Origin: Brevundimonas vesicularis
Lineage (GTDB): Bacteria; Pseudomonadota; Alphaproteobacteria; Caulobacterales; Caulobacteraceae
Assembly: GCF_014204545.1 (NCBI RefSeq)
Contig: NZ_JACHLJ010000001.1
Coordinates: 372,001 to 436,000 of the forward strand
DNA: 64,000 nt
Direction: 5' to 3'
Made by a program: the position numbers and the translations under genes. Numbering within the stretch: the stretch's first letter is position 1; each line of letters opens with the position of its first letter. The notes below the pieces were generated by a model. That model was not told the origin of the DNA, did no database searches, and saw nothing but the letters and a program-made list of their open reading frames with translations. Positions 1-8,704 of the stretch are shown here, in pieces.

Positions 1-900
1 CATATAGGTGATCAGGCCGCCGGTCTCGTCGACGCCCTCATACAGTTTCTGCGCCGCCTGCATGGTGCGCTGGGCCGAGAAGCCGAGCTTGCGCGCCGCC
101 TCCTGTTGCAAGGTCGAGGTGGTGAAGGGCGGGGCCGGATTGCGGCGGACGGGCTTCTTCTCCACCGCATTGATGGTGAAGTCGCCGGCGGCGATCGCCG
201 CGCGGGCGGCGGAAGCCGTGGCCTCGTCGTTGATGTCCAGACGCTGGATGCGCTTGCCGGCGTGCTTGACCAGGCGGGCGGTGAAGGGCGGGCTGTCGGC
301 GTTCAGGTCGGCCTCGATGGACCAGTATTCCTGAGCCTTGAACTTCTCGATCTCCATCTCGCGATCGACGACGATGCGCAGCGCCACGGATTGGACGCGT
401 CCGGCCGAGCGCGCGCCCGGCAGCTTGCGCCACAGGACCGGCGAGAGGGTGAAGCCGACGAGGTAGTCCAGCGCGCGGCGAGCCAGATAGGCCTCGACCA
501 GCTCCATGTCGATCTGGCGCGGATTGGCCATGGCCTCGAGCACGGCGGACTTGGTGATGGCGTTGAAGGTGACGCGTTCGACGTGGGTGTCCTTCAGCGC
601 CTTCTTCTTGTTCAGCACCTCCAGCACGTGCCAGCTGATGGCTTCCCCTTCGCGGTCGGGGTCGGTCGCCAGGATGACGCGGTCGGCGCGCTTGGCGGCC
701 TCGGCGATTTCGGACAGGCGCTTGGCGCCCTTGGCGTCGGCCTCCCAATGCATGGAGAAGTCGTCGTCGGGCAGGACCGAGCCATCCTTCGACGGCAGAT
801 CGCGGACGTGGCCGTACGAGGCCAGGACCTCATAGTCCGAGCCCAGATACTTATTGATGGTCTTGGCCTTTGCGGGGCTCTCGACGATGACGAGGTTCAT
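1..900 (-). CDS. topA: DNA topoisomerase I, N-terminal part (runs off window)
   Basis: Type IA topoisomerase that relaxes negative supercoils by single-strand cleavage. The ATG at 898-900 opens a frame that stays open for 300 codons to the window edge. The Toprim domain is clear: MNLVIVESPAKAKT at the N-terminus and ATDPDREGEAISWH near residue 105, which hold the metal-binding acidic residues. The last visible residues are GGLITYM; the tyrosine of this motif (codon 299, bases 4-6) is the expected catalytic nucleophile of the family, so the window cuts one codon past the active site. The C-terminal domains lie outside. dprA and plsY lie upstream of it in the same direction, separated by a small plus-strand gene. 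Confidence 0.95.
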   Translation of the reverse strand, partial: MNLVIVESPAKAKTINKYLGSDYEVLASYGHVRDLPSKDGSVLPDDDFSMHWEADAKGAKRLSEIAEAAKRADRVILATDPDREGEAISWHVLEVLNKKKALKDTHVERVTFNAITKSAVLEAMANPRQIDMELVEAYLARRALDYLVGFTLSPVLWRKLPGARSAGRVQSVALRIVVDREMEIEKFKAQEYWSIEADLNADSPPFTARLVKHAGKRIQRLDINDEATASAARAAIAAGDFTINAVEKKPVRRNPAPPFTTSTLQQEAARKLGFSAQRTMQAAQKLYEGVDETGGLITYM

Positions 901-974
901 AACGGTCCGGTCTCGGGAAGGGGCGCGAACGTGGTTGGAGCGGAGCCGTGAGTCAATCGCACCCGTTGTCTTAC

Positions 975-984
975 ACCCTAGGGT
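975..984. promoter_or_regulatory. 10-bp perfect palindrome upstream of topA
   Basis: ACCCTAGGGT is a perfect palindrome in the spacer between the divergent topA start (900) and the small plus-strand gene (1039). It could be an operator, but ten bases is short and no second copy was seen nearby. Confidence 0.25.
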
Positions 985-1038
985 AGTTGTGTTTTAATGA
1001 GGCGCGGTTAGATTGTGCCCTTGGCAGCGGAGACGATC

Positions 1039-1233
1039 ATGGCGACGGCGCAACCTCAATCGGCCGGCGAAACGGATCGCCAGGCGCATATCGAAGCGGC
1101 AGCCTTTCCGACGCGGGAATACATCGGCGCCATGGCGCTGGAAATGGCGCGGTTGGCGCGGGACGAGGGCGATGTGCGCCTGGCTGGTTTGCTGGAACAG
1201 GCCGCAGGCGTGGCGGGTCATCCGGCGGCCTAG
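1039..1233 (+). CDS. small conserved-looking hypothetical protein, 64 aa
   Basis: Short acidic protein without signal peptide or membrane segment. I chose the ATG at 1039 because a GGAG lies about 8 bases upstream; an earlier in-frame TTG at 1015 has no such site. The middle part, with the residues REYIGAMALEMARLARDEGD, looks like an amphipathic helix. The stop codon overlaps the dprA stop codon tail to tail (1230-1233). Divergent from topA. I do not recognise a family. Confidence 0.6.
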   Translation: MATAQPQSAGETDRQAHIEAAAFPTREYIGAMALEMARLARDEGDVRLAGLLEQAAGVAGHPAA

Positions 1234-2303
1234 AGCGAAGTGAGGCCGCCGGGCAGCAGGTCGGCGCGGCCGGTCAGGCTGAGCTCCAGCAGGGCGGCGG
1301 CGACCTGGGACACCGGGGCGTTCAGGGCACGGGCGATCTCGTCGCGCGGCGCCGGGGTCGGCGACAACAAGGCGGCGACGCGGTCGAGGAAGGCTTCGTC
1401 GATGTCGCCGTCGAATCGCATTGGATCGGCAGACGGCTCACGCAGGGTGCGCAGGGTGTTGAAGGCGCGGTCGATGTCTTCGATCCCCTCGCACAGGATG
1501 GCGCCCTGACGCAGCAGTTCGTTCGGACCGCGCGCGCGGGGATCCAGCGGTGATCCGGGCACGGCGAAGACATCGCGGCCCTGTTCGGCGGCGAGACGGG
1601 CGGTGATTAGGGAGCCGGACCGGATCTCAGCCTCAACAACGACCGTTCCGCGCGACAGGCCGGAGATGATGCGGTTGCGGCGCGGGAAGTCGCGCGCCTG
1701 GGCGCGGGCGCCGACCGGGCTTTCGGAGACGACGCAGCCTTGTTCCGTCAGGCGAGCGTAGAGGTCGGCGTGTTCGGACGGATAGATGTCGTTCACCCCG
1801 CCGCCCAGGACCGCGACGGTCCCGGTCGCCAGGGCGCCTTCGTGGGCGGCGGCGTCGATGCCGCGCGCCATGCCCGAGACGACGACATGACCGGCCTGAC
1901 CGAGTTGTTGCGCCAGGCCGCGTGCGATCCGCTGACCGCCCGCCGAGGCGATGCGGGCGCCGACGATGGCGACCGAGGGCTGGTTCAGCAGATCGACGCG
2001 ACCGCGTGTCCACAGGATCGGCGGCGGCGGATCGAGCGCGGCCAGCATTTCGGGATAGTCGGGATCGCCCAGCACCAGCAGCCGGGCGCCGATGGCGTCG
2101 CCGGCGGCGATCTCGCGTTCGACCGCCTCGACGGGCGGCGGAACAGAGGCGGCGCCGGACTTGCGCACCAGATCGGGCAGGGCGTCCAGCGCACTGAGGG
2201 CCGAGCCGTAGCGGCCGATCAGTTGGGTGAAGGTGACGGGGCCGATGCGGTCGGTGCGGGCGAGCCGCAGCCGGGCGAAGCGTTCGGCCGGGTCCAGGCT
2301 CAC
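1230..2303 (-). CDS. dprA: DNA-processing protein DprA
   Basis: 357 aa. In natural transformation DprA binds incoming single-stranded DNA and loads RecA. The Rossmann-like core is typical: GARIASAGGQRIARGLA, VVVSGMARGIDAAAH, a VLGGGVNDIYPSEH segment, and FPRRNRIISGLSRGTVVVEA, followed by SGSLITARLA and a C-terminal winged-helix region ending near residue 357. The start is a GTG that overlaps the plsY stop (GTGA at 2300-2303), which implies translational coupling in a plsY-dprA operon. The N-terminal 60 residues look like the helix-hairpin/SAM extension of the family. Confidence 0.93.
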   Translation of the reverse strand: MSLDPAERFARLRLARTDRIGPVTFTQLIGRYGSALSALDALPDLVRKSGAASVPPPVEAVEREIAAGDAIGARLLVLGDPDYPEMLAALDPPPPILWTRGRVDLLNQPSVAIVGARIASAGGQRIARGLAQQLGQAGHVVVSGMARGIDAAAHEGALATGTVAVLGGGVNDIYPSEHADLYARLTEQGCVVSESPVGARAQARDFPRRNRIISGLSRGTVVVEAEIRSGSLITARLAAEQGRDVFAVPGSPLDPRARGPNELLRQGAILCEGIEDIDRAFNTLRTLREPSADPMRFDGDIDEAFLDRVAALLSPTPAPRDEIARALNAPVSQVAAALLELSLTGRADLLPGGLTSL

Positions 2304-2938
2304 GCCTTCTTGGCCCCGATGCGCGGTTCCTCACCCTTCAGCAGCCGGGCGATGTTCTGGTGATGTCGAACCCAGATCAGGACGGCCGCGAAGACGGTCA
2401 GGGCGAGGATGGGCAGGCTGACCGGCAGGCCCACGACGGCGAGCGGCAGAAGCGCCAGCAGAGGCGCGGTGGCCGATGAGATGAGCGCCGCCAGCGACGA
2501 ATAGCGGAACAGGAAGGCGCAGAGCAGCCAGACCGCCCCCGCCATCAGGCCCAGCGGCCAGGCGGCGGCCAGCAACAGGCCATAGAAGGTGGCGACGCCC
2601 TTGCCGCCCTTGAAGCCCAGCCAGACAGGGAAGAGGTGGCCCAGGAAGGCTGCACCGCCGGCGATGGCGCCGGCCAGTTCGCTGCCGAAGAGATGACGGG
2701 CGATCAGCAGGGCGACCGCGCCCTTGCCGGCGTCCAGCAGCAGGGTGGCCAGGGCCAGATCCTTGCGGCCGGTGCGCAGGACGTTTGTCGCGCCGATGTT
2801 GCCTGAGCCGATGTTGCGCACGTCGCCGGCGCCGGCTGCACGCGTGATCACCACGCCGAACGGAATCGAGCCGAGCAGATAGCCGCCCAGCGCCACCAGC
2901 GCCAAGGTCCCGAGAGCCGGGGCCACTAGATCCTGCAC
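2300..2938 (-). CDS. plsY: glycerol-3-phosphate acyltransferase PlsY
   Basis: 212 aa integral membrane enzyme that acylates glycerol-3-phosphate using acyl-phosphate, the first step of phospholipid synthesis. Conserved motifs are GSIPFGVVI near the N-terminus, GSGNIGATNVLRTG, and LGHLFPVWLGFKGGKGVAT, with five to six membrane segments. The frame is open further upstream to 3601, but that part overlaps the divergent phosphodiesterase and has shadow composition. The GTG at 2938 has a GGGGAG Shine-Dalgarno sequence about 9 bases upstream and gives the normal family length. Confidence 0.93.
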   Translation of the reverse strand: MQDLVAPALGTLALVALGGYLLGSIPFGVVITRAAGAGDVRNIGSGNIGATNVLRTGRKDLALATLLLDAGKGAVALLIARHLFGSELAGAIAGGAAFLGHLFPVWLGFKGGKGVATFYGLLLAAAWPLGLMAGAVWLLCAFLFRYSSLAALISSATAPLLALLPLAVVGLPVSLPILALTVFAAVLIWVRHHQNIARLLKGEEPRIGAKKA

Positions 2939-3066
2939 GTTGATTCGCTCCCCGCGTGTCGTTGCGGCAAAATGCGTCGCGGGGCGGCCGGGAGCAAGGG
3001 CGATCCGACCTCTTGACCCGATGATCGGCGCAGCGTTTGGTCCGCGCGTCTTTCCGGAGCCGATCC

Positions 3067-3999
3067 ATGACCCGTATTTCCGCCGCCGCCGCGACCATGC
3101 TGCTGCTTTCGACGACAGGTTGCGTGGGTGCGCCGCCGATGGCGTCTGCGCCGTCGTCAGGTCCGGCCATGGCGGCCTATTTCGACTGCGTGCGCGACGG
3201 CGGAGTGGCGATCTCGGCGCACCGAGCGGTTTCGGCGCTTGACCAGCCCGAGAACTCCATCGCCGCCATCGAGGCGACAGGCCGTGCGATCCCCAATGCG
3301 ATCCTGGAGCTGGACGCCGTCCTGACCAAGGACCGGCAACTGGTTCTGATGCACGACGACACCATGGACCGGACGACCACGGGACGCGGCCGGGTCGCTG
3401 ACCTGACGCTGGCCCAGGTGAAACAGGCGCGGCTGAAGGCGTCGAACGGCGCCCTGACGCGCGCCGCGCCGCCGACGCTGGGCGAGGCGCTGGACGCCGC
3501 CGGACGCGTGGGGGCCATCGCCAGCATCGACCTGAAACCCGCCGACGGCGAGACCACGGTCGATCTGGCGCGGGTGGTGATCGATCAGGTGCGACGGTCA
3601 CGGGCCGAAAACCGGGTGATCCTGATCACCTATAACGACGCCGATGCGCGGGCGGTGGCGGCCATGGCGCCGGAAATGATGATTTCGGCCGGGTTGGGCG
3701 GCGTGGATGACCTGAGCGGGCTGAACCCAGCGCAAATCCTGGCCTGGACCGGCACGCGCGAAGAGCGTCCGGCGCTGTGGCGCGCCCTGCGTGAGGCCGG
3801 GGTCGAGGTTCAGTTCGGCACCCTGGGCGCCGAGGGCGTACGCCGCGACGACCGATACGCCGCCGACGGGGACGTTTCGGAATACCGCGATCTGGTGCGC
3901 CAGGGCGTGACCGTGATCGCCACCGATACGCCACTGGCCGTCAAGTCGGTGCTGGGAGCCGAAGTGGCCAAGGCCGCGACGTGCGCGCGGCCGCTCTGA
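3067..3999 (+). CDS. glycerophosphodiester phosphodiesterase, probable lipoprotein
   Basis: 310 aa. Hydrolyses glycerophosphodiesters to glycerol-3-phosphate and an alcohol. The GDPD signature is visible: the HRA near residue 52, PENSIAAIEA, ELDAVLTKD and VLMHDDTMDRTTTGRG, which carry the metal and catalytic residues, then IDLKP. The first 18 residues form a short hydrophobic signal ending LSTTGC, a slightly non-standard lipobox, so export and lipidation are likely but not certain. An upstream in-frame GTG at 3037 would spoil the signal peptide. It lies divergent from plsY and tail to tail with the pyrC-like gene. Confidence 0.85.
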   Translation: MTRISAAAATMLLLSTTGCVGAPPMASAPSSGPAMAAYFDCVRDGGVAISAHRAVSALDQPENSIAAIEATGRAIPNAILELDAVLTKDRQLVLMHDDTMDRTTTGRGRVADLTLAQVKQARLKASNGALTRAAPPTLGEALDAAGRVGAIASIDLKPADGETTVDLARVVIDQVRRSRAENRVILITYNDADARAVAAMAPEMMISAGLGGVDDLSGLNPAQILAWTGTREERPALWRALREAGVEVQFGTLGAEGVRRDDRYAADGDVSEYRDLVRQGVTVIATDTPLAVKSVLGAEVAKAATCARPL

Positions 4000-4007
4000 T
4001 CTGAGCC

Positions 4008-5282
4008 TTAGAAGACCTTGCGACCGCCCACCCAGGTTCCGATCAGCTTGCCCTGAAGCCGGCGGCCGTCGAAGGGTGAGTTCTTGGACTTGGAGTGAAG
4101 GGCGTCGGCGTCGATGATGACGGGGGCGCCGGCGTCGAAAAGGATGACGTCGGCCGGCGCGCCCTCGGCCAGGACGCCCGCGTCGAGGCCGAGCAGGGCG
4201 GCGGGGCCCTGGGTCAGCGGACGCAGCACGTCGAGCAGGTCCAGACCGTCTTCGTGGTGCAGGGTCAGGGCGGCGGGCAGCAGGGTCTCCAGGCCGATCG
4301 CGCCGGGCGCGGCCTCGGCGAAGGGGCGCCGCTTGTCCTCGGCGGGGGCGGGGGCGTGGGCCGAGGTGATGACGTCGATCAGGCCCTCCCGCACAGCCTC
4401 GATCAGGGCCTGACGATCCGCTTCGGAGCGCAGCGGCGGGTCCAGCCGGTAGAAGGTGCGGTAGTCACCGATGTCCACCTCGTTGAAGCACAGGTGGTTG
4501 ATCGAGACGCTGACGGCGACCTCCAGCCCCTTGGCGCGGGCGCGAGCCAGAGTGTCCAGGGCGCCCTGGGTCGAAATCTGATCCACCAGGAACCGCGCGC
4601 CGGTCTGTTCGACCAGGGCCAGATCGCGCTCCAGCCCGATCCGCTCGGCGATGGCGGGGCTGCCGGAAAGGCCCAGGCGCGTGGCCAGTTCTCCGGAGGC
4701 GGCGACCGCGCCTTCCGTCAGCCAAGGGTCGGCCGGGCGGCAGGCGATCAGGGCGTTGAAGGCGGCGGCGTAGCTCATCACCCTTTGCAGGGTGCGGCTG
4801 TTGACGATGACCTTGTCGCCGTCGGTGAAATACAGGGCGCCGGCCTCGTCCATCAGGCCGATCTCGGCCATGCGCTGGCCGTCCAGAGCCTTGGTCGCGG
4901 CTCCGGCGGCGCGGACGTTGACGAGGTTCAGGGCCGCGCCGCGCCGCTGGATGAAGTCGATCATGGCCGGGTCATCGACGGCGGGATCGGTGTCGGGTTG
5001 AACCACGATGGTCGTCACGCCGCCGGCGGCAGCGGCCAGGCTGGCGGATTTCAGTGTCTCCTTGGGCTCGGCGCCCGGCTCGCCGGTCTTGACCCGGATG
5101 TCGATCAGGCCAGGCGCGAGGCACAGGCCGTCGGCGTCGATGATCTGATCCGCCGCCAGGTCCGGCGTCGGACCATGGATAACGCGGCTGATGCGGCCGT
5201 TCTGGATCAGCAGGCCGCCTGGGCCGTCGTAGTCCGTTGCGGGGTCCAGCAGACGGGCGTTGATGATGGCGACGGTGGTCAT
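4008..5282 (-). CDS. pyrC': dihydroorotase-like protein without catalytic residues (PyrC')
   Basis: 424 aa, amidohydrolase fold of class I dihydroorotase. The family metal motif at the end of the first strand, normally D-x-H-x-H, reads DIRVK here (residues 61-65), so both histidines are absent. The later T-D-H-A-P motif reads TSAHAP with alanine in place of the catalytic aspartate (residue 308). Such dead dihydroorotases are known to act as structural partners of aspartate carbamoyltransferase in several bacteria. The ATG at 5282 overlaps the pyrB stop (ATGA), so it is co-translated with its expected partner. A functional dihydroorotase must be encoded elsewhere. Confidence 0.88.
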   Translation of the reverse strand: MTTVAIINARLLDPATDYDGPGGLLIQNGRISRVIHGPTPDLAADQIIDADGLCLAPGLIDIRVKTGEPGAEPKETLKSASLAAAAGGVTTIVVQPDTDPAVDDPAMIDFIQRRGAALNLVNVRAAGAATKALDGQRMAEIGLMDEAGALYFTDGDKVIVNSRTLQRVMSYAAAFNALIACRPADPWLTEGAVAASGELATRLGLSGSPAIAERIGLERDLALVEQTGARFLVDQISTQGALDTLARARAKGLEVAVSVSINHLCFNEVDIGDYRTFYRLDPPLRSEADRQALIEAVREGLIDVITSAHAPAPAEDKRRPFAEAAPGAIGLETLLPAALTLHHEDGLDLLDVLRPLTQGPAALLGLDAGVLAEGAPADVILFDAGAPVIIDADALHSKSKNSPFDGRRLQGKLIGTWVGGRKVF

Positions 5283-6262
5283 CGGGCGTCTCCCCAACGG
5301 GCGGAGAGGGAGGCCAGCACGGCCATGCGGGCGGCGACGCCCATCTCGACCTGATCCTGGATCAGGGAGACATCAAGGTCGTCGGCCACGTCGGAATCGA
5401 TCTCGACGCCGCGGTTCATCGGGCCGGGGTGCATGACGCGGGCGGCCGGATTGGCCCAGGCGAGCTTCTCGCGATCCAGGCCCCAGAAGCGGAAATATTC
5501 GCGGGTCGAGGGGACAAGGGCGCCGGCCATACGCTCAAGTTGAAGGCGCAGCATCATGACCACGTCGCAGCCTTTCAGACCCTCGCGCATGTCATGGAAG
5601 ACCTCGCAGCCCCAGCGGTCGGCGTCGCCGGGCACCAGAGTCGGCGGCCCGATCAGGCGTACGCGCGCGCCCATCATCTGCAGCAAGGCGACATTGGAGC
5701 GGGCCACGCGGCTGTGGGTGATGTCGCCACAGATGGCCACGGTCAGGCTGGTCACATCGCCAAAAGCGCGGCGCATGGACAGCAAATCCAGAAGAGCCTG
5801 GGTCGGGTGTTCGTGACGACCGTCCCCGGCGTTGACGACGGCGCAGCCGACCTTTTGGCTCAGCAGTTCGGCCGCGCCCGAGGCCGAGTGGCGGATGATC
5901 AGGATGTCGGGCTTCATGGCGTTGAGGGTGACCGCCGTGTCGATCAGGGTTTCGCCCTTCTTCACCGAGGAGGAGGCGACTGGCATGGTGACGACGTCGG
6001 CGCCCAGCCGCTTGGCGGCGATCTCGAAAGAGGAACTGGTGCGGGTCGAGTTCTCGAAGAACAGATTCACGACCGTGCGCCCGTGCAGCAGATCCAGGGC
6101 CTTAGACGACTGACGATTGAAGTCGACGAAGGCGTCGCCCAGATCCAGCAACTGCGGCGTCACATACGGATCGAGGTCCGATGCGGCCAGGAAGTGCGGT
6201 TTGGGGAACGGAACCAGCCGGTCGCGGATGGTCTGATCGGTGACTTGAGCGGGCTGGGTCAT
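5279..6262 (-). CDS. pyrB: aspartate carbamoyltransferase catalytic chain
   Basis: 327 aa. Condenses carbamoyl phosphate and aspartate, the committed step of pyrimidine synthesis. The carbamoyl-phosphate loop [13 protein letters not shown] (STRT at residues 72-75) and the C-terminal [12 protein letters not shown] are both intact, as is the HPTQALLDL region. No pyrI regulatory gene is adjacent; instead the inactive dihydroorotase follows with a 4-base overlap, suggesting a PyrB/PyrC' complex of the Pseudomonas type. The start ATG at 6262 is about 40 bases from the end of the AEC transporter gene, and both run in the same direction. Confidence 0.95.
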   Translation of the reverse strand: MTQPAQVTDQTIRDRLVPFPKPHFLAASDLDPYVTPQLLDLGDAFVDFNRQSSKALDLLHGRTVVNLFFENSTRTSSSFEIAAKRLGADVVTMPVASSSVKKGETLIDTAVTLNAMKPDILIIRHSASGAAELLSQKVGCAVVNAGDGRHEHPTQALLDLLSMRRAFGDVTSLTVAICGDITHSRVARSNVALLQMMGARVRLIGPPTLVPGDADRWGCEVFHDMREGLKGCDVVMMLRLQLERMAGALVPSTREYFRFWGLDREKLAWANPAARVMHPGPMNRGVEIDSDVADDLDVSLIQDQVEMGVAARMAVLASLSARWGDAR

Positions 6263-6301
6263 CGAGACGCGGCTATAGGCGTGACTCGCCCTGAACGCCA
6301 G

Positions 6302-7225
6302 TCAGGTGAAGTGGAACAGGGCCAGCAGGATAGGAATGACCACGGCGCTGCCCACGGTGGTCAGGGCGATGACGCCGGCGATCAGGGGCGCGTCGCCGCC
6401 CATCTGACGCGCCAGGATATAGGAGGCGGCCGAGCCGGGCGCGGCACCGCAGATCAGGGCGATGCCTTGCGCCAGGCTGTCGCCGCCCAACGCCCAGGCG
6501 ATGAACCACATCAGCGGCGGCATGACACCTAGTTTGACCAGGCTGACGGCGGCGATGGTGGTGCGGCGACGTTTGACCTCGGCGAAGGACAGTCCCGCCC
6601 CGGCGACGATCAGGCCCAAGGGCAGGGCGGCGGCGCCCAGCAGATCCATCGCATCCGACAGACCCGGGATCAGCGGCACGCGTAACAGGTTCAGCGCCAG
6701 GCCGATCAGACAGGCCAGCAGGATCGGATTAGCCAGCATCGACTTGATCAGGCCGACAACGGAAGGCTCGCGCCGCAGAGAACCCCATTTCGCCAGCACG
6801 GCGACGCAAGCGATGTTGGTGACGGGAATGATGAAGGCGATGGCGACGGCGGCCAGCGCCGTGCCTTCGGAGCCATAGACCGACTGGATCACCGGCACGA
6901 AGACGAAGCTGTTCCAGCGGATCACGCCCTGAAAGACGCTGGTGTAGGCCGGGCCGTCCAGGGTGATCAGGGGCTTGGACGCCAGGGCCGCCGCCGCCAC
7001 GATCAGGGTCGCCCCGATTGCCGCAGCGCCCGCTACGGTCGCGCCGCCGCCGGCGAGGTCGGCGTGCCAGATCGCGGGGATCAGGAAGCTGGGATAGAAG
7101 ATGTTGATCGACAGCTTCTCGATCGGCCGCCAGGCCTCGTCGGGCAGGAAGCCAGACTTTCGCAAGCCATAGCCCAGGGCGATCATCAGAAAGACCGGCA
7201 GGACGCCGGCGATCAGGGCCGTCAA
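6302..7225 (-). CDS. AEC (auxin efflux carrier) family transporter
   Basis: 307 aa, about ten predicted membrane segments arranged as two five-helix halves, typical of AEC permeases that move small organic acids or other metabolites. Substrate unknown. A longer frame extends upstream into ruvX, but the TTG at 7225 begins with the natural membrane segment (TALIAGVLPVFLMIALGYG) and overlaps the ruvX stop as TTGA, so coupled translation is likely. The closing helices contain CGAAPGSAASYILARQMGG, a glycine-rich stretch usual in the family. Confidence 0.82.
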   Translation of the reverse strand: MTALIAGVLPVFLMIALGYGLRKSGFLPDEAWRPIEKLSINIFYPSFLIPAIWHADLAGGGATVAGAAAIGATLIVAAAALASKPLITLDGPAYTSVFQGVIRWNSFVFVPVIQSVYGSEGTALAAVAIAFIIPVTNIACVAVLAKWGSLRREPSVVGLIKSMLANPILLACLIGLALNLLRVPLIPGLSDAMDLLGAAALPLGLIVAGAGLSFAEVKRRRTTIAAVSLVKLGVMPPLMWFIAWALGGDSLAQGIALICGAAPGSAASYILARQMGGDAPLIAGVIALTTVGSAVVIPILLALFHFT

Positions 7226-7701
7226 ACCCAGGTCGCCTGGTCCCGAACCCGATCCAGCGCCCCTTGCAGAATCCAGGCGGCGGCGGTGCGGTCCACGACC
7301 TGGGCGCGGCGTTTGCGGTTCAGGTCCAGATCTTCGATCAGGAAGCGCTCGACGGCGCTGGTGGACAGCCGCTCGTCCCAGAAGGCGATGTTGACGGGCC
7401 GCAGCCGCTCCAGATTGCGGGCGAAGGCGCGGCACGACTGGGCGCGCGGGCCTTCCGTTCCGTCCATGTTGGCGGGCAGGCCGATGACCAGGGCCGAAAC
7501 CTTGCGATGCGCCATCAGCTTGAACAGGTGTTCGGCTTCCTGCGTGAACTTTGACTTGCGGATCAGCTCCAGCGGCGAGGCGATCAGGCGGGTGGAATCC
7601 GACACGGCGACGCCGATGGTCTTCTCACCCAGATCCAGCCCCATCCACGGGGTGTCGGGCGGGCAGGCGGCGGGCAGGTCGAGGAGGTCAAGGACGGGCA
7701 C
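7222..7701 (-). CDS. ruvX: RuvX/YqgF family nuclease (putative pre-16S rRNA nuclease)
   Basis: 159 aa RNase H-like fold. Family members are linked to 16S rRNA 5'-end maturation and were first called Holliday junction resolvases. The motifs MGLDLGEKTIGVAVSD (first catalytic Asp), ALVIGLPANMDGTEG, WDERLSTSAVER (catalytic Glu) and VVDRTAAAWILQ (final Asp region) are all present. A 19-residue N-terminal extension precedes the first strand; an in-frame ATG at residue 20 (MGLDLG) is a possible alternative start. Confidence 0.9.
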   Translation of the reverse strand: MPVLDLLDLPAACPPDTPWMGLDLGEKTIGVAVSDSTRLIASPLELIRKSKFTQEAEHLFKLMAHRKVSALVIGLPANMDGTEGPRAQSCRAFARNLERLRPVNIAFWDERLSTSAVERFLIEDLDLNRKRRAQVVDRTAAAWILQGALDRVRDQATWV

Positions 7702-7774
7702 GGCCTGCGGTTAGGACTGGCGCGGACCGAAGTCAAAGGCGATGGTGACGACGATCGACAGGAAGGACGATGAC

Positions 7775-8320
7775 ATGCGCATGGCGACAGCGGCCATGAC
7801 GGCTTTCGGGCTTGTGCTGAGTGGTTGCGGACAGTCCGACGCGCCGGCCAGGATCCAGACCGCCGAGGACACGCAGATTGCGGCAGCCGTACCGACGCCG
7901 GCCGCGATCACACGCGCGGCCCCGCCACCGACCGCCAAGCGGGTCGGGCCTACCGAACGGAGCTCCGCGGCTGCTCGCGAAGAGATCGGTACGGCCGCCG
8001 ATGTTTCGCAGTTGCAGGCCCTGCCGGACCAGAACGCCAAGGTCTTCAGCCTGTCGGGCGGCGATCCGGCGGTGAATGGTCTGGTGACCTATTTCGCCCT
8101 GTTCGGCGGCTCGGCCGAGGGCTGGCGCGCCTATCCTTTAGGCGATTACGCCGAATGGAAGGTCGTCGAAGCGAAGGCCGGTCGCGTGGTGCTGGCGGTG
8201 CGTCAGGACACGGCGGGGCCGAACGGCGACATCCTGAAGGTGGAGCGCACGGTGCAGATCGACTTCCCTTCAGGCGGTGAGAGCCGGCCCGACGCGGTGT
8301 CCGTCAGCACGTCGCAGTAA
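7775..8320 (+). CDS. hypothetical lipoprotein, 181 aa
   Basis: N-terminal signal MRMATAAMTAFGLVLSGC ends in a good lipobox (LSGC), so the mature protein should be lipid-anchored. The ATG at 7775 follows AGGAAGGA at good spacing. After a low-complexity Ala/Pro/Thr linker, a compact domain of about 110 residues begins near LQALPDQNAKVF and contains GLVTYFALFGG and AEWKVVEAKAGRVVLAVRQD, consistent with a beta-rich fold. I do not recognise the family. It is followed by gatCAB but a 94-base gap with its own start signals separates them. Confidence 0.8.
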   Translation: MRMATAAMTAFGLVLSGCGQSDAPARIQTAEDTQIAAAVPTPAAITRAAPPPTAKRVGPTERSSAAAREEIGTAADVSQLQALPDQNAKVFSLSGGDPAVNGLVTYFALFGGSAEGWRAYPLGDYAEWKVVEAKAGRVVLAVRQDTAGPNGDILKVERTVQIDFPSGGESRPDAVSVSTSQ

Positions 8321-8414
8321 GATCACGCCTGACGAAGGGGGCTGATCCTTGTGAATCCCAGTGCGGGCGGCTAATCCGACCGCTTCGTTTTCAATTTGTG
8401 TGTTGGAGGGCCGC

Positions 8415-8702
8415 ATGGCCATCGACGCTGCGACGGTGCGCAAGGTTGCGCATCTCGCCCGCATCAAGACCCCCGAGGACCGGCTGGAGCCGCTGGCGCA
8501 GGAGCTGAACGGCATCCTGGCCTGGATCGAGCAGTTGGATCAGGTGGATGTCGAAGGCGTGGAGCCGATGACCTCGAACGTCGCCCAGCCGCTGCGCCTG
8601 CGCGACGACGTCGTCACGGACGGCGCCAAGGTCGATGCGGTCCTGTCGAATGCGCCCAAGTCGGCGGACGGCTTCTTCGTCGTGCCCAAGGTGGTCGAAT
8701 AG
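8415..8702 (+). CDS. gatC: Asp-tRNA(Asn)/Glu-tRNA(Gln) amidotransferase subunit C
   Basis: 95 aa small subunit that wraps around and stabilises GatA in the GatCAB complex. Typical features are the start [17 protein letters not shown], the [23 protein letters not shown] segment and the [12 protein letters not shown] motif. The ATG at 8415 follows GGAGGG. gatA begins two bases after its stop, so the genes form an operon. Confidence 0.93.
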   Translation: MAIDAATVRKVAHLARIKTPEDRLEPLAQELNGILAWIEQLDQVDVEGVEPMTSNVAQPLRLRDDVVTDGAKVDAVLSNAPKSADGFFVVPKVVE

Positions 8703-8704
8703 TC

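Noticed and set aside
38..748. 236-codon minus-strand frame inside topA
   Set aside because: It is out of frame with the true topA frame, which continues past the window edge with conserved Toprim motifs.
2939..3601. N-terminal extension of plsY
   Set aside because: The extension is Arg/Pro-rich, overlaps the divergent phosphodiesterase gene, and the GTG at 2938 has a good ribosome-binding site and gives normal family length.
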